Of a stretch of 64,000 bases of DNA, positions 9,260 through 18,638 are shown piece after piece (the first letter of the stretch is position 1; every line of letters begins with the position of its first letter). The DNA is from Nitrosospira multiformis (GTDB lineage Bacteria; Pseudomonadota; Gammaproteobacteria; Burkholderiales; Nitrosomonadaceae). The position numbers were made by a program, and so were the translations under genes. Location: NCBI RefSeq assembly GCF_003050865.1, contig NZ_QAOK01000007.1:62001-126000 (forward strand). The letters run 5' to 3'. The notes below the pieces were generated by a model. It ran no database searches. It was not told the origin of the DNA and was given only the letters and a program-made list of their open reading frames with translations.

Positions 9260-9373
9260 ATGGAGTAATATTGCGGGAAGTGAAAGCAGGTGTCTTCGCT
9301 TGCTTGTTCCGGAGTACCGCACCTGAAATAAAAACACCTTCGATTTCAATTTTGCATCTCAACCGTATTCTCC

Positions 9374-10171
9374 ATGCCAGCCATCATCAGTTCGACCCGG
9401 GAAATACCTGAAACTGGCGAAGTACCGCGGCACGTCGCCATCATCATGGATGGCAATGGACGTTGGGCAAAAAACCGGTTCATGCCGCGCATGGCAGGCC
9501 ACAAGCGTGGGGTGGAGACAGTGCGCTCCGCAATCCGGTCCTGCATGGAGCGGGGTGTCGAATACCTGACATTATTTGCCTTCAGCAGCGAAAACTGGCG
9601 CAGGCCACCTGAAGAAGTCGCGTTCCTGATGCAGTTGTTCATAAGCGTCCTGGAGCAGGAGGTGTCCAAGCTGCATGAGAACGGTATCCGCTTCAAGGTA
9701 ATCGGGGATCTATCGAGATTCGAACCGAAGATCGTCGAGTTCATACGCAACGGCGAGGCGCTCACGGCTGCCAATGAACGGTTTACGCTGACTATTGCGG
9801 CTAATTACGGCGGACGGTGGGATATCATGCAAGCTGTTCGAAAAATGCTTACCGAATGTCCTCATTTGGCGACGACTTTCGATGAAAAAGACCTGATGCA
9901 GTATTTTGCCCTCAACCATGCGCCGGAACCCGATCTATTCATTCGTACCGGAGGCGAAAAGCGCATCAGCAACTTCCTTCTCTGGCAACTGGCATACACC
10001 GAGCTCTATTTTACCGACACGTTATGGCCGGATTTTGATACGCGCGCCCTGGATCTCGCCATCCAGTCTTATCAGCAACGCGAGCGCCGATTTGGACGAA
10101 CCAGCGAGCAGCTTCAGGCGGCATCATCCTTGCGTGGGGGGAGAGAAGTCGCCGAGAAAGCGACGGCATAG
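9374..10171 (+). CDS. uppS: Undecaprenyl diphosphate synthase (cis-prenyltransferase)
   Basis: A 265-residue enzyme that extends farnesyl diphosphate with eight isopentenyl units to the C55 carrier lipid for peptidoglycan and O-antigen. The catalytic/phosphate loop is [16 protein letters not shown] near residues 20-35, with the catalytic Asp in MDGNGRW. Further motifs are [14 protein letters not shown] and [21 protein letters not shown]. It begins at the ATG at 9374, which leaves a 114-bp gap after frr. cdsA follows within 45 bp. Confidence 0.96.
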   Translation: MPAIISSTREIPETGEVPRHVAIIMDGNGRWAKNRFMPRMAGHKRGVETVRSAIRSCMERGVEYLTLFAFSSENWRRPPEEVAFLMQLFISVLEQEVSKLHENGIRFKVIGDLSRFEPKIVEFIRNGEALTAANERFTLTIAANYGGRWDIMQAVRKMLTECPHLATTFDEKDLMQYFALNHAPEPDLFIRTGGEKRISNFLLWQLAYTELYFTDTLWPDFDTRALDLAIQSYQQRERRFGRTSEQLQAASSLRGGREVAEKATA

Positions 10172-10216
10172 CTTCCACACGTTCCGGATCCGTGCTTTTT
10201 ACTGACCGTCTCAACT

Positions 10217-11029
10217 ATGCTCCGGGCACGGATTCTTACCGCCGTCATTATGTTATCCGCCTTTCTGGCGGCGTTGTTCTATCTATCTCCCATCTTCTGG
10301 ATGGCGTTACTGCTTGCGCTGACAACCGCCGGCTCCCTGGAATGGACCCGGCTTGCCAGGTTCTCTCTCAACCATACCATCGCTTATCTTTTATTAACGG
10401 TACTGCTGGCAGGCGAGCTCCTGTTTGTATTGAGCGACGCAGTTGCTGTTGATCCCTATACGCCCTCATTCGTGGGGGTTTACGTTGCATCGCTGATATT
10501 CTGGATCTTCGGCGCGACGATTTTCCTGAAATCAAAGCGTCCTGTCGGGAGTCCCGTCCTGCTCGCGTTTATCGGCTGGCTGGTGCTGCTGCCGACTTGT
10601 CTTGCGTTATACCAGCTGCGCGCAATCGATCCGCTCCTCCTGCTCGGGTTCATGAGCGCCATCTGGCTATCCGATACGGCAGCGTATTTTTCCGGGCGCA
10701 CTTGGGGAAAAAACAAACTTGCGCCGAGCATCAGTCCCGGTAAAACCTGGGAGGGTGTGGCTGGAGCGCTTGTTGCGGTACTGCTTTACGCGCTTATCTG
10801 GAGTTACGGCGAGGACGCGATTCCCGCCACGGTATTGATCCCGCTGCTGCTGCTTCTTGCCGCGCTGGGAATCGTGGGCGATTTATTTGAATCGCTGATG
10901 AAGCGTCACGCCGGGCTCAAGGACAGCGGCGCTATTTTGCCGGGCCACGGTGGTATACTTGACAGGATCGATGCACTGACTTCAACCCTGCCGATTGCGG
11001 CTTTGGCACTTCTCCTGCTACATACCTGA
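10217..11029 (+). CDS. cdsA: Phosphatidate cytidylyltransferase (CDP-diglyceride synthase)
   Basis: A 270-residue polytopic inner-membrane enzyme that makes CDP-diacylglycerol, precursor of all phospholipids, from phosphatidate and CTP. About seven to eight hydrophobic helices are visible. The CDP-transferase signature is present at the C-terminal end: [16 protein letters not shown], then SPGKTWEG and [15 protein letters not shown]. It is separated from dxr by only 2 bp. The product of this gene also feeds Psd (34065) through phosphatidylserine. Confidence 0.95.
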   Translation: MLRARILTAVIMLSAFLAALFYLSPIFWMALLLALTTAGSLEWTRLARFSLNHTIAYLLLTVLLAGELLFVLSDAVAVDPYTPSFVGVYVASLIFWIFGATIFLKSKRPVGSPVLLAFIGWLVLLPTCLALYQLRAIDPLLLLGFMSAIWLSDTAAYFSGRTWGKNKLAPSISPGKTWEGVAGALVAVLLYALIWSYGEDAIPATVLIPLLLLLAALGIVGDLFESLMKRHAGLKDSGAILPGHGGILDRIDALTSTLPIAALALLLLHT

Positions 11030-11031
11030 TC

Positions 11032-12219
11032 ATGATCGCTGTTCGTCATCTCACCATTCTGGGTTCCACAGGAAGCATCGGCGTAAGCACGCTGGACGTA
11101 GTGGCGCGTCACCCCGACCGTTTTCGCGTCGTGGCCCTTACCGCGAACAAGAGTGTCCAGAAAATTCTGGAACAATGCCGGCGCTTCGAGCCGCGCTATG
11201 CGGTGCTACTCGATGAGGCCAGCGCGGAACGGCTGCGGGTGGAAATTCGTGGAGCAGGCCTTGCCACTGAAGTGCTTTGGGGTGTGGATTCGCTGGAAAA
11301 GGTCGCTTCTCTGCCGGATGTGGATACCGTGATGGCAGCGATCGTGGGCGCGGCCGGGATACGTCCCACATTTGCAGCGGCTGCGACCGGCAAGCGGGTA
11401 TTGCTTGCCAACAAGGAAACAATGGTGATGGCGGGGCGCATATTCACGGACGTGGTCAAGGAAAATCACGCCACCCTGCTCCCGATCGATAGCGAACACA
11501 ATGCCATTTTCCAGTCCCTGCCGCAGCACTTCAGCGGCGATCTGCGCGCAGTGGGGGTGCGCCGCATTCTGCTGACCGCATCAGGTGGGCCGTTTCGCCA
11601 GATGCCGCTGGCCGCACTGGAAAATGTAACACCCGGGCAGGCGTGTGCTCATCCCAATTGGGTAATGGGGCAGAAGATTTCTGTCGATTCCGCTACCATG
11701 ATGAACAAGGGGCTCGAAGTGATCGAAGCGCACTGGCTGTTCGAAGCGCCGCCCGAGCAAATAGAGGTCGTCATTCACCCGCAGAGCATCATTCATTCCA
11801 TGGTGGAATATGTGGATGGCTCGGTATTGGCACAACTGGGGAATCCTGATATGCGTACTCCCATTGCCCATGCACTTGGTTTCCCTGAACGGATGGAGAC
11901 TGGAGTCAACCCTCTGGATATGTTCAAGATCGCCCGGCTGGATTTCGAAGCCCCCGATTTTGAACGCTTTCCCTGCCTGCGACTGGCATATCAGGCGCTG
12001 GCAAGCGGGGGAAGCGCCCCGGCTGTGCTGAACGCTGTCAATGAAGTGGCGGTGGATTCCTTTCTCAAATGCCTAATGCCATTCACAGCCATTCCCGCCA
12101 TGATCGAGGATGTCATGCAGACAATTGACCGCAGGGACATTGCGACTCTGGATGATGTGCTGGCGGCAGACGGCGTGGCGCGCGAAGCGGCCCGAGAATG
12201 GCTGACGTGCCTGGCGTAA
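11032..12219 (+). CDS. dxr: 1-deoxy-D-xylulose 5-phosphate reductoisomerase
   Basis: A 395-residue NADPH enzyme of the MEP isoprenoid pathway (DXP to MEP). The N-terminal Rossmann loop is [14 protein letters not shown], followed by [22 protein letters not shown] (metal ligand region), [21 protein letters not shown] and [12 protein letters not shown]. It directly follows cdsA and supplies isoprenoid precursors that UppS two genes upstream consumes. The 3' end borders an unusually long 306-bp gap before rseP. Confidence 0.97.
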   Translation: MIAVRHLTILGSTGSIGVSTLDVVARHPDRFRVVALTANKSVQKILEQCRRFEPRYAVLLDEASAERLRVEIRGAGLATEVLWGVDSLEKVASLPDVDTVMAAIVGAAGIRPTFAAAATGKRVLLANKETMVMAGRIFTDVVKENHATLLPIDSEHNAIFQSLPQHFSGDLRAVGVRRILLTASGGPFRQMPLAALENVTPGQACAHPNWVMGQKISVDSATMMNKGLEVIEAHWLFEAPPEQIEVVIHPQSIIHSMVEYVDGSVLAQLGNPDMRTPIAHALGFPERMETGVNPLDMFKIARLDFEAPDFERFPCLRLAYQALASGGSAPAVLNAVNEVAVDSFLKCLMPFTAIPAMIEDVMQTIDRRDIATLDDVLAADGVAREAAREWLTCLA

Positions 12220-12525
12220 CGTGTCCCAATCATTGGCCTTTCCGGCAGGCCGGACAACGGTTTATCCACTCCCTCTGAGGAAAGCTTCTCATTCATCCGG
12301 GGGACCCGAATATTCGGCTGGTTCCGGCAGTGCTTATCCAGGCGCTGTGGCAGATGTGAGTCCGCAGTGCGTCGGATCCGTTTGCGGGGTCAGCTTTACC
12401 CGTTCCGCCGATTGCGCAGGCTCCATCAGTCCTAATTGCGACTTCCATTTCATCCATGCGAAGATGGAAGACTTCCTTTACTTCCCCGTATCAGAGAGTC
12501 TGCCGGAACGCAGACCTGCAGAAGC
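12220..12525 (+). other. 306-bp gap inside the rpsB-bamA gene string
   Basis: Neighbouring genes in this string are mostly 2-100 bp apart, whereas dxr and rseP are separated by 306 bp. I see no recognisable coding sequence, strong terminator or repeat here. A frame open from 12436 leads into rseP but its first 30 residues are not RseP-like. It may hold a separate promoter for rseP-bamA-skp; I could not identify it. Confidence 0.4.
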
Positions 12526-13893
12526 ATGACATTCCTTTTCACCCTTGCCGCTTTCGTCGTCGCCCTCGGCCTGCTGATCGTGTTTCACGAATTCGGTCAT
12601 TACCTCATCGCTCGTTGGTGTGGAGTAAAAGTGCTGCGTTTCTCCATCGGCTTTGGTCGCCCGCTGATGCGGAAGCAGGTGGGAAAAGACCAGACCGAAT
12701 GGGTTATCGCAGCCTTTCCTCTGGGCGGCTATGTGAAGATGCTCGATGAACGTGAAGGAACGGTTGCACCGGAGGAGTTTCAACGCTCATTCAACCGCAA
12801 GCCGGTTTCGCAGCGGTTTGCTATTGTTGCAGCGGGGCCGGTCGCGAATTTTCTGCTGGCAATCGTCCTTTACTGGCTGCTGTTCATGCTGGGCATCAAT
12901 GCGATGAAGCCTGTTCTCGGACCTGTTGCTCCCGCAACCCCGGCGGCATTTGCCGGCTTCGAGAAGGGCGACACTCTGAGGCGAATCGAGGGTGAACCGG
13001 TGGAAACCTGGCAGGATGCGCGCTGGCTGCTATTGTCCCATGCCGTGGAACGACCTCCTTCACTTGCCGTGGAGGTGACTGACATCCATGGGCAGGCCGG
13101 GCTGCGGACGCTGGATTTGAGCAGCATCCAGGCGGATGATCTGGATGCGGAGTTTTTGAAGAAAATCGGCCTCAGCACTTATCAGCCCGAGGTTAAGCCT
13201 GTCATTTCTCAGGTTATACCCGATAGTGCCGGAAGCCGCGCGGGCTTGCTGCCAGGCGATGAGGTCCTGGCAGTAAACGGGCGGAAAGTTTCCCTGTGGC
13301 AAGACCTGGTGCAACAGGTGCGAGACCGGCCGGGATCATCGCTCATGCTGGAAATCCGGCGTGACGGGGCCGTGATCGACAAGGAGGTTATTCCGGACAG
13401 CGTCACAGAGAATGGAGAAAAAATCGGGAAAATTGGAATTGCGCCGCGGATTGATTCCGATGAGATCGAAAAGCTGTTGATCGAGGTGCGCTACCCCCTG
13501 GGCACCGCTTTTGTCAAGGCGATAAACAAAACCTGGGAAACTTCGAAGTTCACTTTGCAAATGTTCGGAAAAATGCTGGCAGGTGAAGTGTCCTGGAAGA
13601 ATGTAAGTGGCCCCATCACTATTGCCGATTATGCAGGAAAATCTGCCCAGATGGGTCTTTCGCCTTATCTGGGTTTTCTCGCCCTGATCAGTGTCAGTTT
13701 GGGGGTATTGAACCTGCTGCCCATTCCCGTACTGGATGGAGGGCATTTAATGTATTATGTCATCGAAATCGTCAAGGGCAGTCCGCTCTCCGCGAAAGCG
13801 ATGGAAATCGGTCAGCAGGTGGGGATGGCACTTTTGTTTGCCCTGATGGCTTTTGCCATTTATAACGACATAAACCGCCTCATCCCCGGTTAA
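12526..13893 (+). CDS. rseP: Site-2 intramembrane zinc metalloprotease RseP
   Basis: A 455-residue membrane protease of the M50 family. The HEFGH zinc motif is in the first membrane helix (near residue 22), with LDGGHL toward the C-terminus supplying the third metal ligand. Two PDZ domains lie in between, one with GFEKGDTLRRIEGEPV and one with SRAGLLPGDEVLAVNGRKV. RseP completes cleavage of the anti-sigma factor RseA when outer-membrane assembly fails, releasing sigma-E. The ATG at 12526 was chosen because it directly begins the first helix. It precedes bamA by 3 bp, linking surveillance and assembly of outer-membrane proteins. Confidence 0.95.
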   Translation: MTFLFTLAAFVVALGLLIVFHEFGHYLIARWCGVKVLRFSIGFGRPLMRKQVGKDQTEWVIAAFPLGGYVKMLDEREGTVAPEEFQRSFNRKPVSQRFAIVAAGPVANFLLAIVLYWLLFMLGINAMKPVLGPVAPATPAAFAGFEKGDTLRRIEGEPVETWQDARWLLLSHAVERPPSLAVEVTDIHGQAGLRTLDLSSIQADDLDAEFLKKIGLSTYQPEVKPVISQVIPDSAGSRAGLLPGDEVLAVNGRKVSLWQDLVQQVRDRPGSSLMLEIRRDGAVIDKEVIPDSVTENGEKIGKIGIAPRIDSDEIEKLLIEVRYPLGTAFVKAINKTWETSKFTLQMFGKMLAGEVSWKNVSGPITIADYAGKSAQMGLSPYLGFLALISVSLGVLNLLPIPVLDGGHLMYYVIEIVKGSPLSAKAMEIGQQVGMALLFALMAFAIYNDINRLIPG

Positions 13894-13896
13894 AGC

Positions 13897-16179
13897 ATGA
13901 AAGTCAGGTATCTGGTCGCGCTTGTTTCTGCCTTGTGCGCTTCGGTTTCGTGGGCACGTGAGCCCTTCGAAGTGAAGGACATCCGGGTGGAAGGCATACA
14001 GCGTACCGAGGCCGGAACCGTGTTCAGTTACCTGCCGGTGAAGGTCGGGGAGGTGCTCGACGATGAAAAGGCTGCGGCGGCGATCAAGGCACTGTATGCC
14101 ACCGGTTTTTTCAAGGATGTGCGACTCGAATCCGAGAACGGTGTCCTGATCGTAGTGATAGAGGAACGGCCGGCGATTGCTCAGATCAATATTGTCGGCG
14201 CCAAGGAGTTTGAGAAAGACAAGCTCAAGGAGGGGCTGAAACAGGCAGGGCTGGCGGAATCCCGTATTTTCGATCGCTCGACGCTGGAAAAGGCCGAACA
14301 GGAACTCAAGCAGCAATATATGGCACGCGGCAAATATGCCGTGAAAATCACCACGACCACAACTCCGCTTGAACGAAACCGGGTGGGCATTACCTTCCAT
14401 GTGGACGAAGGCAGGACCGCCAAGATTCGCAAGATCAATATCGTCGGAAATAAAGCTTTCAAGGAAAAGGATCTGCTGGGCGCATTCTCGCTGCGGACCC
14501 CTGGCCTTTTGACCTGGCTCACCAAGGAAGACCAGTATTCCAAGCAGAAGCTCGGCGGCGACCTCGAATCGCTCCGTTCCTATTACCTGAATCGCGGTTA
14601 CCTCGAATTCAGCATAGAATCGACGCAGGTATCGATCACACCCGACATGCAGGATATTTACATTACGGTAAATATCCTTGAGGGTCCTAAATATGATGTT
14701 TCCGAAATCAAGCTCGCCGGTGAACTGCTGGTTCCGGAAGAGGAACTGCGCAAGCTCATACAACTCTCGGCGGGAGATACGTTTTCCCGCGAGAAACTGA
14801 CGGAGTCCATCAAACTCATCACCGATCGGCTCGGCGACGACGGCTATGCATTCGCCAATGTCAACGCCTCTCCCCAGCTGGACAAGGAAAAGCAGCAGGT
14901 GGCGTTCACCTTTTTTATCGATCCCGGCCGTCGCGTCTATGTCAGACGCATCAATATTACCGGCAACTCCCGAACCCGGGATGAAGTGATACGGCGGGAA
15001 ATGCGACAGTTCGAAGGGGGCTGGTATTCAACCAGCAAGATAAATCGCTCCAAGACGCGGGTCGACAGATTGAATTACTTTACCGCCGTCAATGTTGAAA
15101 CCCCGGCGGTTCCCGGTACCACGGACCAGATCGATGTGAATGTGGAAGTCAAGGAAAAGCCGACGGGCGCCGTGATGTTCGGTGCCGGCTATTCCAACAT
15201 GGAGGGGCTGATACTGAGCGGGTCTGTTGCGCAGGACAATATATTCGGTACCGGCAAGTTCGTCAATCTCATGGTGAATACCGGTAGCGTCAACAAGACC
15301 TATTCATTGTCCTATACCGACCCCTATTTCACCAAGGATGGTGTCACGGCAGGACTCGATCTCTATAAGCGAGTGCTCAACACGCGTACCCTGTCCTCCG
15401 TGATGAACTTCAATACCGACACCCTGGGCGCAGGTCTGCGTTTCGGCATTCCCATCAATGAAAATGACAGTATCATGGGGGGGCTGGGGGCGGAACAAAC
15501 CACGATCGATCTTGGGGCTGACAGCCCGCAGCGTAATATCGATTTCGTGAACAAATTCGGGCGGACCACGATCAACATACCTGCAACGCTCAGCTGGAGA
15601 CGGGATGGCCGTGACAGTGCAATCTGGACAACTTCGGGAACCACGCAGCGGGTGTTCGCCGAGGTGGGCCTGCCGGGAGGAGACCTCACTTATTACAAAT
15701 TGAGTTATGACCTTCGCTGGTATTTCCCCATCACCGAGATATTTACGCTGATGTTGAATGGAGAACTCGGATATGGGGAGGGCTATTCCGGTAAAGAGCT
15801 TCCCTTTTTCAAGAATTTCTTCGCGGGCGGCAATACCTCCGTACGGGGTTACAACATCAGTTCGCTTGGTCCCCGGGACGCAACCAACAGAACCCTGGGA
15901 GGCAACAAACGTGCGGTAGGTAATATCGAGATCCTGTTTCCGATGCCCGGCATGAGGAATGACCGCACGGTACGCCTGAGCGCGTTTCTGGATGGCGGCA
16001 CGGTCTGGGGACCTGGCGGGGTAAGACCGGAGCAGGAGGGCTTGCGTTATTCTGCCGGTGTCGCTGTTACCTGGATATCCCCTATGGGACCGCTCAAAAT
16101 CAGCGTGGCCCAGCCCTTGAACAGTCAGCCCGGCGACAACATACAGCGTTTTCAGTTTCAGTTTGGGCAACAATTCTAG
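13897..16179 (+). CDS. bamA: Outer membrane protein assembly factor BamA
   Basis: A 760-residue Omp85 protein. A signal peptide ends after ASVSWA (residue about 21). Five POTRA domains fill residues 22-420 and a 16-strand barrel the remainder. The barrel carries the conserved FFAGGNTSVRGYNISSLGP (VRGY/F) lid motif and ends with an aromatic residue (FQFQFGQQF), as expected for an outer-membrane beta-barrel. BamA is the core insertase of the BAM complex. Skp, the periplasmic chaperone that feeds it, is encoded 14 bp downstream. Confidence 0.97.
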   Translation: MKVRYLVALVSALCASVSWAREPFEVKDIRVEGIQRTEAGTVFSYLPVKVGEVLDDEKAAAAIKALYATGFFKDVRLESENGVLIVVIEERPAIAQINIVGAKEFEKDKLKEGLKQAGLAESRIFDRSTLEKAEQELKQQYMARGKYAVKITTTTTPLERNRVGITFHVDEGRTAKIRKINIVGNKAFKEKDLLGAFSLRTPGLLTWLTKEDQYSKQKLGGDLESLRSYYLNRGYLEFSIESTQVSITPDMQDIYITVNILEGPKYDVSEIKLAGELLVPEEELRKLIQLSAGDTFSREKLTESIKLITDRLGDDGYAFANVNASPQLDKEKQQVAFTFFIDPGRRVYVRRINITGNSRTRDEVIRREMRQFEGGWYSTSKINRSKTRVDRLNYFTAVNVETPAVPGTTDQIDVNVEVKEKPTGAVMFGAGYSNMEGLILSGSVAQDNIFGTGKFVNLMVNTGSVNKTYSLSYTDPYFTKDGVTAGLDLYKRVLNTRTLSSVMNFNTDTLGAGLRFGIPINENDSIMGGLGAEQTTIDLGADSPQRNIDFVNKFGRTTINIPATLSWRRDGRDSAIWTTSGTTQRVFAEVGLPGGDLTYYKLSYDLRWYFPITEIFTLMLNGELGYGEGYSGKELPFFKNFFAGGNTSVRGYNISSLGPRDATNRTLGGNKRAVGNIEILFPMPGMRNDRTVRLSAFLDGGTVWGPGGVRPEQEGLRYSAGVAVTWISPMGPLKISVAQPLNSQPGDNIQRFQFQFGQQF

Positions 16180-16193
16180 ATTCGGAGATAAAA

Positions 16194-16721
16194 TTGAAAC
16201 ACAAGATACTGGGACGAACTTTAATCGCGATAACGTGCATTCTCGTCGCATCTATCTACGGAACCGCAAGTGCGCTGGCAGAAGATATCAAGATCGGTGT
16301 TGTCGACACGGAACGCGTTCTGGCTGAATCTGCGCCCGCCGTCAGAGCGCTTAGAAAAATCGAAAGGGAATTCCTCCCGCGGGACCAGGACCTCAAGAAA
16401 CTCGCAATACAGGCGAAGGAGCTTCAGGATTTGCTGGAAAAAGAAGGAAAGCGCATGCCGGAAGCGGAGCGCCGCAGCAAGGAGCGCGACCTGGCTGCGC
16501 TTAACCGGGAATACCAGCGCGGGCAACGGCAGATGCGCGAAGATCTGAGCCTGCGCCAGAACGATGAGGTTGCGGCGCTTCAGTTGACCGCCACCAAGGC
16601 CATTCAAATCATTGCCGAGACCGAGAAATACGACCTCATATTGCCCCTGCGCGATCTCGTCTATCGAAGCTCACGAATTGATATTACTGACAAGGTACTC
16701 AAAGCGCTGGCCGACAAGTAG
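16194..16721 (+). CDS. skp: Periplasmic chaperone Skp (OmpH)
   Basis: A 175-residue exported chaperone for unfolded outer-membrane proteins. A signal peptide of about 30 residues (ITCILVASIYGTASALA) precedes a mature part that begins EDIKIGVVDTERVL, the usual Skp opening, followed by a long coiled-coil arm rich in Lys, Arg and Glu (about residues 55-130). The start is TTG at 16194, with CGGAG seven bases before it and no ATG that would leave a full signal peptide. In most proteobacteria lpxD would follow; here the next gene is fabZ after 82 bp. Confidence 0.9.
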   Translation: MKHKILGRTLIAITCILVASIYGTASALAEDIKIGVVDTERVLAESAPAVRALRKIEREFLPRDQDLKKLAIQAKELQDLLEKEGKRMPEAERRSKERDLAALNREYQRGQRQMREDLSLRQNDEVAALQLTATKAIQIIAETEKYDLILPLRDLVYRSSRIDITDKVLKALADK

Positions 16722-16803
16722 CTCGTCGGGCAGGTGCAACGGGCAAGCCCTCTGATCATCCTTTATTCACTTCTTATCAAGAATCCGGGAAAACATCGCG
16801 CTA

Positions 16804-17244
16804 ATGGATATCCATGAAATTCTGAAGTACCTTCCTCACCGTTACCCTTTGCTCCTCGTCGATCGCGTTCTCGCTTTCGAACCGGGAAAGAGTCTCACCG
16901 CACTCAAGAATGTAACGATCAACGAACCTTTTTTTACAGGACACTTTCCTCATCATCCCGTCATGCCCGGGGTATTGGTGATCGAAGCGCTGGCGCAGGC
17001 GGCTGCTCTTCTGACGCTCAAGACAGCCAATGTGGAAGCCGACGAGAATTCTATCTATTATTTCGTCGGTATCGATAAGGCGCGTTTCAAGCGGCCGGTG
17101 GAACCGGGCGATCAGTTGATACTCAAGGCTACAGTTCTGAAGGAGAGGATCGGAATCTGGAAATATGCGGCACGGGCGGAAGTGGACGGCCGCGTTGCTG
17201 CCGAGGCCGAACTGATGTGTACCGTCAGGCCAAAAGAAACCTGA
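16804..17244 (+). CDS. fabZ: (3R)-hydroxyacyl-ACP dehydratase FabZ
   Basis: A 146-residue hot-dog-fold dehydratase of fatty acid synthesis. It carries [17 protein letters not shown] at the N-terminus, [23 protein letters not shown] (the catalytic His is in GHFP, the Glu in VIEALAQ) and [19 protein letters not shown]. FabZ supplies acyl chains for phospholipid and lipid A. It is normally flanked by lpxD and lpxA; neither is present at 16722-16803 or 17245-17275. Confidence 0.97.
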   Translation: MDIHEILKYLPHRYPLLLVDRVLAFEPGKSLTALKNVTINEPFFTGHFPHHPVMPGVLVIEALAQAAALLTLKTANVEADENSIYYFVGIDKARFKRPVEPGDQLILKATVLKERIGIWKYAARAEVDGRVAAEAELMCTVRPKET

Positions 17245-17275
17245 AATACTTCCGGAAGAGTGCGCGAGTCAACCC

Positions 17276-17875
17276 ATGTGCAGCGATGAATACCATTGGG
17301 TCTGCGGTGTGGATGAGGCAGGCAGGGGGCCGCTGGCAGGACCGGTGTTTGCTGCCTGTGTGATACTCGATCCCGCTTCTCCTATAGAGGGTCTGGCAGA
17401 TTCGAAAACGCTTACCGAGGGAAAGCGCAACAGCCTGACCCTTGCCATAAAGGCGCATTCGATTGCCTGGGCTATCGGGTCCGCATCCGTCGGGGAAATC
17501 GACCGGCTGAATATACTGCAAGCAAGCCTGCTGGCGATGAAACGTGCGATCGGAAAATTGCAGGTGACGCCAGCGCGGGTATTGGTGGATGGAAACCACA
17601 GTCCCCGCTTGAAGTTTCCCGTGACTACCATCGTGAGGGGCGACAGCCTGGTGCCGGAAATTTCCGCTGCCTCGATTCTTGCCAAGACCGCTCGTGATGC
17701 CGAGATGAGGGCCTTACACCGGCGTTTTCCCCCTTATGGCTTCGATCAGCATAAAGGATATTCCACGGAGCAGCATCTTGCGGCGCTGAAAATTCACGGC
17801 GTCTCCGTTGTGCACCGTCGCAGCTTTGCGCCGGTAAGGGAACTCATGGCAAATGAAAAAGACCCGAAATCATGA
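17276..17875 (+). CDS. rnhB: Ribonuclease HII
   Basis: A 199-residue nuclease that removes ribonucleotides and RNA primers from DNA. The catalytic motif [15 protein letters not shown] at about residues 10-24 supplies Asp and Glu. Later acidic ligands are in [12 protein letters not shown] and [13 protein letters not shown]. It starts 31 bp after fabZ, and the usual lpxA-lpxB genes between the two are missing. A 231-bp space separates it from slyD, within which TGTCAG/CTGACA at 17902-17918 could form a small hairpin. Confidence 0.95.
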   Translation: MCSDEYHWVCGVDEAGRGPLAGPVFAACVILDPASPIEGLADSKTLTEGKRNSLTLAIKAHSIAWAIGSASVGEIDRLNILQASLLAMKRAIGKLQVTPARVLVDGNHSPRLKFPVTTIVRGDSLVPEISAASILAKTARDAEMRALHRRFPPYGFDQHKGYSTEQHLAALKIHGVSVVHRRSFAPVRELMANEKDPKS

Positions 17876-18106
17876 ATAAATCCTGCCCTGAATCAGGCTT
17901 CTGTCAGGTCGACTGACACCACTTGACCGTCCCCGTTTCGGTTGACCTGGCCCGGCTCACAAAAAAGCCGTATTCCATTTCAGGATTGCGAATGCAATAA
18001 TGAATGATTCTCCATGAAGGCATCGAGTCCTGGAGAGCATGGGCTCGTAGCATTTTTATCATTTCCTGAGGAAATTCCTGATAACCTAACCTGCAGGCTC
18101 AACGAT

Positions 18107-18601
18107 ATGCGAATTGAAAAAGGCACCGTGGTATCGCTCAATTATATTTTGTCTGATTCAACTGGTGAAATTCTGGAGAAATCCAATTTTCCTGTAAGCT
18201 ACCTCCACGGTGGTTACAATGATGAAATGTTTCCGAAGGTGGAAGAGGAGTTGAATCACAAAGAAGCAGGGCACCGTTGCCTGGTCGTGATGGAACCGGA
18301 GGATGCCTTTGGCGAATATGACAGCGATCTCGTGCGGGTCGAGGCACGCAGCCGCTTTCCCGAGGATGTCGTGGTGGGCATGAAGTTCGAAGGGGGCGAG
18401 GAAGAGTCGGACAATGTCCGGATATATACAGTGACTGACATTGCCGAAGATAAGGTCGTGGTGGACGGCAATCATCCTTTGGCAGGACAGTCGGTTCGAT
18501 TTGAATGCGAAGTAACCGATGTGCGTCCGGCTACTGCCGAAGAACTGGCACACGGCCATGCCCACGGTCCGCATGGCCATGGCCATGGACATGAGCATTA
18601 A
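18107..18601 (+). CDS. slyD: FKBP-type peptidyl-prolyl isomerase / metallochaperone SlyD
   Basis: A 164-residue SlyD-type protein. It has an FKBP domain split by an insert-in-flap chaperone domain, with the characteristic NFPVSYLHGGYNDEMFPKVEEEL. The C-terminal tail is histidine-rich (HGHAHGPHGHGHGHEH), which in SlyD binds nickel and other metals. Roles are prolyl isomerisation, folding and nickel delivery. The ATG at 18107 (MRIEKGTVVSLNY) matches family starts; the frame is open to 18014 but the extra residues are not SlyD-like. It ends 37 bp from the convergent mutS. Confidence 0.92.
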   Translation: MRIEKGTVVSLNYILSDSTGEILEKSNFPVSYLHGGYNDEMFPKVEEELNHKEAGHRCLVVMEPEDAFGEYDSDLVRVEARSRFPEDVVVGMKFEGGEEESDNVRIYTVTDIAEDKVVVDGNHPLAGQSVRFECEVTDVRPATAEELAHGHAHGPHGHGHGHEH

Positions 18602-18638
18602 GATGTCAGTCTGCCTCCGATAGAGATCTAAGTCGAAG

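Noticed and set aside
13747-14763. 338-residue minus-strand frame opposite rseP/bamA
   Set aside because: It is fully antisense to bamA and the end of rseP, both of which have complete motif sets; the product shows no domain.
15304-16251. 315-residue minus-strand frame opposite bamA
   Set aside because: Shadow of the BamA barrel codons; no conserved protein and no ribosome-binding site.
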